Of a DNA stretch of 64,000 nt, positions 57,481 through 64,000 are shown piece by piece. Under the pieces are notes generated by a model that was given only the letters and a program-made list of their open reading frames with translations, made no database searches and was not told the origin of the DNA. Position 1 is the first letter of the stretch. Every line of letters begins with the position of its first letter. The stretch spans positions 1 through 64,000 of the forward strand of contig SFCB01000160.1 in NCBI GenBank assembly GCA_004367505.1. Direction: 5' to 3'. The translations under genes were made by a program, and so were the position numbers. The DNA is from Chloroflexi bacterium OHK40. GTDB lineage: Bacteria > Chloroflexota > Chloroflexia > Chloroflexales > Chloroflexaceae.

Positions 57481-57699
57481 GGGGCGGCTCTAGGTACAGA
57501 CGCCCCACTGGGGCGGCTCTACCCTCAATTCCCGGCGTACAGCCGCCCCATTGGGGCGGCTCTAGGTACAGACGCCCCACTGGGGCGGCTCTACTCCCCG
57601 GCGTACAGACGCCCCACTGGGGCGGCTCTACCCTCAATCCCCGGCGTACAGACGCCCCACTGGGGCGTCTCTAGGTACAGACGCCCCAGTGGGGCGGCT
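57481..57699. repeat. Second palindromic repeat cluster
   Basis: Six copies of CGCCCC-A(C/T/G)T-GGGGCG, at 57501, 57544, 57573, 57610, 57653 and 57682, separated by TCTAGGTACAGA or TCTACCCTCAAT(T/C)CCCGGCGTACAG-type linkers. Confidence 0.95.
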
Positions 57700-58917
57700 C
57701 TACCGGGCCGGCTCTACCTGCACCTGAGCGGCGTGCTCCGCGCGGGCGGCTTCGCGCAGGCCGGCATCGACGAGCAGATCAAGGGCGGTGAGCGCGAGCC
57801 CCGCGGCGCCATCCACGATTGCGGCGTGGCCAGCGGGCGTCCGGGTGGCCGCGGCCACTTCGTGGCTGTGCCAGCCAGCCTCGGGGCCGCAGATCTTGAG
57901 CATAGCGCAGACCGCCGGCACCTGGTGGCTTACATTGCCGAAGTCAGTCGAGCCCGCGCCATCCTGCCCCTCGCGGGTGCCCATGGGCCGGCCTACGGCG
58001 GCGAGGTTGGCGCTCAGGGCGGCACCGAGGCTTCGGCTCGGGAGCATATTCAGGTAGGGCGGCATGTACTCGCGCCACTCCAGCCGGGTGCCGGTCGCGG
58101 CGGCGCCGGCCTCGGCGCAGGCCACCACTCGCTGTACCAACTCGGCGGCGTAGGCCGCGTCGGCGGCGCGCACGCGGAAGCGCGCGGCGGTGAGGCTCGG
58201 GATCACATTGGGCGCGGCGCCACCATTCGTGATGATCCCGTGGATGCGGGCATCGGGGCGGATCTGCTGGCGCAGCAGGCCAACGGCGCCGAACATGACG
58301 ATCAGCGCGTCGAGGGCGTTGCGGCCCTCGTGGGGGTTGGCAGCGGCGTGGGCCGGCCGGCCATGGAAGGTGAAGTCCAGCCCGTGGGCCACCAGTGAGC
58401 TCTGTAGCGAGATCACATCCTCGTTCGAGGGGTGGATCATGATCGCCGCGTCCACTCCGGCAAAGTAGCCGTGGGTGAGGATCGGGATCTTGCCGCCAGC
58501 GTTGGGTACAGCGGACTCTTCGGCGGGCGTGCCGACAACGATCACCTCGCCGGGCAGGCCAGCGGCGGCGCCAAGGCGAGCCAGGGCTAGCCCCGCGCCC
58601 ACGGCGGCGGTGGCGATGATGTTGTGGCCACAGCCGTGGCCAACTTCCGGAAGAGCGTCATACTCGGCCACGATCGCCACTCGCGGGCCGGGAGTGCTAC
58701 CCGGGAGGCGCGCCAGGAAAGCCGTCGGCATGCCGGCGATCCCACGCTCCACGCGCGCACCGAACTCCTCGAGCAACTCGGTCAGGCGCGCGGCCGCCAG
58801 ATACTCTTGCAGCCCGATCTCCGGGTTGTCCGCCATCCAATCGCTCGTCGCCGTCAGCGTGGCAGCCACCGCGGCCACCTCGCGCCGGGCCGCCGCCTTG
58901 AGCGCCGCCAGGTCCAT
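57700..58917 (-). CDS. M20-family amidohydrolase/peptidase
   Basis: VAIVAEYDALPEVGHGCGHNIIATAAVGAGLAL; GRPAHAAANPHEGRNALDALI. Confidence 0.93.
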   Translation of the reverse strand: MDLAALKAAARREVAAVAATLTATSDWMADNPEIGLQEYLAAARLTELLEEFGARVERGIAGMPTAFLARLPGSTPGPRVAIVAEYDALPEVGHGCGHNIIATAAVGAGLALARLGAAAGLPGEVIVVGTPAEESAVPNAGGKIPILTHGYFAGVDAAIMIHPSNEDVISLQSSLVAHGLDFTFHGRPAHAAANPHEGRNALDALIVMFGAVGLLRQQIRPDARIHGIITNGGAAPNVIPSLTAARFRVRAADAAYAAELVQRVVACAEAGAAATGTRLEWREYMPPYLNMLPSRSLGAALSANLAAVGRPMGTREGQDGAGSTDFGNVSHQVPAVCAMLKICGPEAGWHSHEVAAATRTPAGHAAIVDGAAGLALTALDLLVDAGLREAARAEHAAQVQVEPAR

Positions 58918-59048
58918 GTATTGCCTCGTCCTACTCTCCGGCTTCGCACGCATGTCCCGGAACGGTTGCACCGTCTGCGGACGCCTGACACGCATCACAG
59001 GAGGCCAGCCGCGTGCGGTTCCCCGATTCCTGGTGCTCCGTTCGAGCC

Positions 59049-60207
<1,159 letters not shown>

Positions 60208-60215
<8 letters not shown>

Positions 60216-60516
60216 AGCGCGGAGGCCTCCCTGGAAGCGCCGATCCCCCTGCGATCGCGGGAATAATGCTCACCGTCTCCCCGTCTGCCAGGGGGGTCTC
60301 CTCGCCCTGCAGGTAGCGGATGTCTTCATCGCCGACATAGACATTGACGAAGCTGCGGAGCTTGCCATCGTCGCCGAAGATCTGCTTGCCGAGGGCCGGG
60401 TGCTGCTCCACCAGGCCACGCAGCAGGGAGCCGACGGTATCGGCATTGAGGGTGACACGTGCGTTTCCGTCGGCGTACTGGCGCAGGGCAGTGGGGATGG
60501 TGATCGTGACAGCCAT
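60208..60516 (-). CDS. MoaD/ThiS-family sulfur-carrier protein (CysO-like)
   Basis: TIPTALRQYADGNARVTLNADTVGSLLRGLVEQHPALGKQIF...FVNVYVGDEDIRYLQGEETPLADGETVSIIPAIAGG + SALPGRPPRYE. Confidence 0.9.
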
Positions 60517-60555
60517 TGGTTCCTCTTGTTTCGAGAAGGAGATGTGAGCCGCATG

Positions 60556-61020
60556 TTAGCCGGCGACCAGTTCTTCCTGCACGAAACGCTCGCCGCCATC
60601 GACGAGCAGCCATGCAGCGAGATCGGCGGCCCGACCCGCGTGGACCGACACGATCACAAAGGCGAAGCTGCTCCCCCCGATCGCCTGGGCGCCGACGCGG
60701 TCGCGCTCGGAGGGGATGGGGGGCGCATCAGGATGAGAGTGGTAGCAGCCCAGAATCTCCAGGCCCCGCGCGCTGGCGGCCCGGTCGGCCCGCAGGTAAT
60801 CGCGCGGATCGAGGTAGAAGCGGTCGCGGCGCGAATCGGGGTTATCGTGGTCGGAGAGCTGCACCTGGCCCGCCCAGCGATTTTCGAGCGGAAGCGCCTC
60901 TGTAGCCAGCTTCGCCTCGTCGTCGAGCGAGCCGAGCAGCAGGCCCACGCACTCATCAGGGTAGGTTGCCTCGGCGTGGGCGGCCATCGCGCGAGCCGCC
61001 TCCTGGGACACTCGGAGCAT
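60556..61020 (-). CDS. M67-family JAMM/MPN metalloprotease (Mec-like)
   Basis: ECVGLLLGS; ILGCYHSHPDAPPIPSERD matches HxHx7Sx2D. Confidence 0.93.
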   Translation of the reverse strand: MLRVSQEAARAMAAHAEATYPDECVGLLLGSLDDEAKLATEALPLENRWAGQVQLSDHDNPDSRRDRFYLDPRDYLRADRAASARGLEILGCYHSHPDAPPIPSERDRVGAQAIGGSSFAFVIVSVHAGRAADLAAWLLVDGGERFVQEELVAG

Positions 61021-61048
61021 TGTGTTGTAACCTTATATGGGTACGGTA

Positions 61049-61996
61049 CTAGATACCACCACCGTGCTCGAATCCCGGCTCCTCCCAGAAGCGCTCGCTC
61101 AAGTAACGGGCCGCGCTGTCGCAGAGGATGGTGACCACCACCCCCTGGCGCAACTCGCGGGCCACCCGCAGGGCGGCGGCCAGGTTGGCGGCGGCGGAGA
61201 TGCCGACCAGCAGGCCCTCGCGGCGGGCGAGCCGGCGAGCCATCTCGAAGGCCTCCTCGCTGGAGACCTCCACCACCGCATCGGGCGCGGCGGGATCGTA
61301 GATCGCCGGGACATGGCGCGTGCTGGCCATATGCTTGACGCCCTCAAGCGCGTGGTAGGGGCCATCGGGCTGCACGGCGATCGCCTGGAGACCGGGGGCG
61401 AGCTCGCGCAGGCGGCGGGTAGTGCCCATAAAGGTACCACTGGTGCCGAGCGCGGCCACGAAATGGGTAACCCGCCCAGCCGTCTGCCGCCAGATCTCGG
61501 GGCCCGTCGTCTCGTAGTGGGCCAGGGGGTTCGCCGGATTGCTGTACTGGTCGGGGTAGAAGTAGCGCCCGGGCCCACGGGCCACGAGCTCGCGGATGGT
61601 GCTGATCGCCAGGTCCATCCCCTCGGCGGCCTCGGTGAGGATGAGCTCAGCCCCGAGCGCCCGCAGCGTGCGCACCCGCTCAGGGGTGGCATTGGCGGGC
61701 ATCGCGAGCGTCACCCCATAGCCAAGAACGGCCGCGATCGTCGCGTAGGCGATCCCGGTATTGCCGCTAGTAGCATCGGCGATGCGCATGCCAGGGCGCA
61801 GTAGACCCCGGCGCTCGCCATCGCGGATCATCCAGAGAGCCGGGCGGTCCTTCACCGAGCCGCCGAGGTTGTACCACTCGGCCTTGGCGTAGAGCTCCAC
61901 GCCGACCGGCAGAGCCTCGTCCACACGGGCCAGGCGCAGCAGGGGGGTATTGCCGATCAGCTCAAGGGGCGCGAAGAGGTTGGCCATCGTCTGCAT
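61049..61996 (-). CDS. Cysteine synthase (CysM-like PLP enzyme)
   Basis: LELIGNTPLLRLARV; AKAEWYNLGGSVKDRPALWMI; ATSGNTGIAYA; GTSGTFMGTTRRL. Confidence 0.92.
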   Translation of the reverse strand: MQTMANLFAPLELIGNTPLLRLARVDEALPVGVELYAKAEWYNLGGSVKDRPALWMIRDGERRGLLRPGMRIADATSGNTGIAYATIAAVLGYGVTLAMPANATPERVRTLRALGAELILTEAAEGMDLAISTIRELVARGPGRYFYPDQYSNPANPLAHYETTGPEIWRQTAGRVTHFVAALGTSGTFMGTTRRLRELAPGLQAIAVQPDGPYHALEGVKHMASTRHVPAIYDPAAPDAVVEVSSEEAFEMARRLARREGLLVGISAAANLAAALRVARELRQGVVVTILCDSAARYLSERFWEEPGFEHGGGI

Positions 61997-62393
61997 GTCC
62001 GGCATGCGCACGCTGACGCTGATACGCCAGCACTGCCGCCTGCATCGTGTGGAGGGCGAGGGTGGCGCAGCGGGGGCGGGCCTGCACCACCTCACGGCCG
62101 AGTAGAGTGAGCACCGCCTCATCGTCCAGGGCGATCACAGCGGCCAGCGGGGCACCCTGGAACTCCTCGGCAAGGAGCGAAGCGGCGGCCTGGCTGATGG
62201 TGCAGCCGCAACCCTCGAAGGACAGAGCGGCCACCCGCTCATCCGCCGGATCAACCTTCAGATAGACCGTCACCCTATCGCCGCAGTCGGGGATGCCGCC
62301 CGGCAAGGTCACGTCGGCCTCAGCGAGCGGACCGTAGTGGCGGGGGCGCTCATAGTGGTCGAGGAGCCGGTTGATGATAGCCTGACGATCCAT
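61962..62393 (-). CDS. SufU/IscU-type Fe-S scaffold
   Basis: NPDCGD-type GGIPDCGDRVTVYLKV; GCGCTISQAAASLLAE; RPRCATLALHTM. Confidence 0.9.
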   Translation of the reverse strand: MDRQAIINRLLDHYERPRHYGPLAEADVTLPGGIPDCGDRVTVYLKVDPADERVAALSFEGCGCTISQAAASLLAEEFQGAPLAAVIALDDEAVLTLLGREVVQARPRCATLALHTMQAAVLAYQRQRAHAGHADDGQPLRAP

Positions 62394-62434
62394 GGCAACG
62401 CACCACATCCTGCGAGCAGCGGCGCTGGCTCGCT

Positions 62435-63286
62435 TCAGGCGCCCTTCTCGATCGGCAGGCCCACGCTATTGCCCCATTCCGTCCAGGAGCCGTCGTAGTT
62501 GCGCACCCTGGGGTAGCCGAGGAGGTAGGTGAGCACAAACCAGGTGTGCGAGGAGCGCTCGCCGATCCGGCAGTAGGCGATCACATCCTTCTCAGGGGTG
62601 ACGCCCTGGCTCGCATAGAGCTCCCGCAACTCCTCGGGGCTCTTGAAGGTGCTATCCTCCTTCACGGCCCTGGCCCAGGGGATATTGACGGCGGTGGGGA
62701 TATGGCCGCCGCGCAGGGTGCCCTCCTGCGGATACTCGGGCATATGCGTACGCTCGCCGCTGAACTCCTGGGGGCTGCGCACATCCACCAGCGCGGTACC
62801 AGACTGGCGAATATGCTCGCGCACCTGGTCGCGGAAGGCCCGGATGGTAGCATCATCGCGCTCGGGGGCGGTGTAGGTGCCACGCGGGTACGTGGGCACC
62901 TCACGGGTCAACTCGCGGCCCTCGGCCACCCACTTGGCCCGCCCACCATTGAGGATACGCACGTCAGGGTGGTTAAAGAGCTTAAAGACCCAGAAGGCGT
63001 AGGTCGCCCACCAGTTATTCTTATCGCCGTAGAGCACCACCGTCGTATCGTTGCTGATACCCTTACTGGCGAGCAACTCAGCGAAGCGGGGGGCATCAAG
63101 GTAATCGCGCACGACGGGATCGTTGAGATCGCTCACCCAATCGATCTTCACCGCACCGGGGATGTGTCCGGTATCGTAGAGCAGGATATCCTCGTTACTC
63201 TCAACCAGACGTACCTGGGGATCGTTCAGGTGATCGGCCACCCAATCTGTCTCCACCAGCACTTCCGGGTGGGCATAGCCGCTCAT
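62435..63286 (-). CDS. Thiosulfate/3-mercaptopyruvate sulfurtransferase (two-domain rhodanese)
   Basis: [17 protein letters not shown]; active site [19 protein letters not shown]-terminal [21 protein letters not shown]. Confidence 0.95.
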   Translation of the reverse strand: MSGYAHPEVLVETDWVADHLNDPQVRLVESNEDILLYDTGHIPGAVKIDWVSDLNDPVVRDYLDAPRFAELLASKGISNDTTVVLYGDKNNWWATYAFWVFKLFNHPDVRILNGGRAKWVAEGRELTREVPTYPRGTYTAPERDDATIRAFRDQVREHIRQSGTALVDVRSPQEFSGERTHMPEYPQEGTLRGGHIPTAVNIPWARAVKEDSTFKSPEELRELYASQGVTPEKDVIAYCRIGERSSHTWFVLTYLLGYPRVRNYDGSWTEWGNSVGLPIEKGA

Positions 63287-63400
63287 GGCGCGCTCCTTCG
63301 CTACATGCTGGCGCCACACCGTCCACGCGGTGCCGGGGGAGGGCCACGTTGCCCGCTCCCGGCGTTCCGCGCCGACGTTCGCGCCCAGCGTCCCACAGAT

Positions 63401-63435
63401 CAACGACGCCGGGTATTGTACCCCCGGCGTCGTTG
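63401..63435. other. Long intergenic stem-loop between the Rieske and sulfurtransferase genes
   Basis: CAACGACGCCGGG ... CCCGGCGTCGTTG, 13-bp perfect stem with inner GGGTA/TACCC. Confidence 0.75.
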
Positions 63436-63447
63436 AAAGTCAAGTTC

Positions 63448-63765
63448 TTACGCACCAAACTCAACAAATACCGTCGCACCCTCAACAAAGACGCGGTAAG
63501 TCGCGACGGGCTCAAAGGCGGGCAAGGTCCGGGGCGTACCGGTACGAACATCGAAGAGCGAACCGTGGAGCGGGCACTCCACGCAATACTCCTCGGGGTC
63601 GAACTCACCCGCACTCAGCGAGGCCTCGGCGTGGGAGCAGGTATCGTCGATCGCGTAGAGCTCGGTGCCCACCCGGAACACCGCCACCCGCACACCGTTC
63701 ACGGTAAAAGCCTTCCCACGTCCCTCCGGAATATCGGCAAGCGTGCCGATCTGGTATGTTGGCAT
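63448..63765 (-). CDS. Rieske-type non-heme iron oxygenase ferredoxin subunit
   Basis: CSHAEASLSAGEF...VECPLHGSLFDVRTG. Confidence 0.95.
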   Translation of the reverse strand: MPTYQIGTLADIPEGRGKAFTVNGVRVAVFRVGTELYAIDDTCSHAEASLSAGEFDPEEYCVECPLHGSLFDVRTGTPRTLPAFEPVATYRVFVEGATVFVEFGA

Positions 63766-63802
63766 AGCACCTCAGCGTTCGCGCCCTTCGCGTTCGCCAC
63801 AC

Positions 63803-64000
63803 TCACCCGACCGACCCCTCCATCTCTAGCTGGATCAGCCGGTTGAGCTCGACGGCGTACTCCATAGGCAACTCGCGGGTGAAGGGCTCCATAAAGCCGA
63901 GCACGATCATCGAGAGCGCGTCGGCCTCAGGCAAACCGCGGCTCATCAGGTAGAAGAGTTGCTCCTCACCGATACGGCCAACCGTGGCCTCGTGCGCCAG
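63803..64000 (-). CDS. Fe-S cluster assembly protein SufB/SufD, C-terminal end (runs off the window)
   Basis: Minus strand [65 protein letters not shown]. Confidence 0.9.
   Translation of the reverse strand: MAHEATVGRIGEEQLFYLMSRGLPEADALSMIVLGFMEPFTRELPMEYAVELNRLIQLEMEGSVG

Noticed and set aside
57481-57699. Possible CRISPR array
   Set aside because: Palindromic 15-bp cores separated by linkers that are themselves repeated, not unique spacers.

Overview
High-GC bacterial chromosome segment; gene content and style suggest a Chloroflexota-like organism (inference only). About 45 protein-coding genes are supportable. No rRNA, tRNA or CRISPR array was seen. Main blocks, left to right: (1) a minus-strand operon of split glucitol-type PTS genes, a SAF-domain dehydrogenase and a three-subunit 2-oxoacid dehydrogenase, driven from a consensus sigma70 promoter flanked by copies of TGCACANNTGTGA that recur in front of an adjacent SorC-family regulator; (2) a SDR/ALDH/CaiB/HMG-CoA-lyase-like catabolic cluster; (3) a MacAB/HlyD-like export system, a HAD hydrolase, a NarL-type two-component system and a GntR regulator; (4) the standout: a type III-D-like CRISPR effector operon at about 27.3-37.2 kb (cas6, HD-less cas10 with GGDD, several RAMP/Cas7 genes, csx10-like, cas11-like, csx19-like, a TIGR03986-like RAMP and an unknown two-domain gene). 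It is followed by a truncated CARF gene, a CARF-HEPN effector, and a translationally coupled WYL regulator / two-TM CARF protein / Csx15-like cassette; (5) glycosyltransferases, DHOD, MATE and MurE; (6) a soluble-adenylyl-cyclase-like tandem cyclase-ATPase-TPR protein; (7) a CysO/Mec/CysM/MoeZ-like protein-thiocarboxylate sulfur module next to SUF genes. Two clusters of GC-rich short palindromes and one intergenic repeat with inverted hairpin cores are also present. All family names come from reading the translations; no database search was run.
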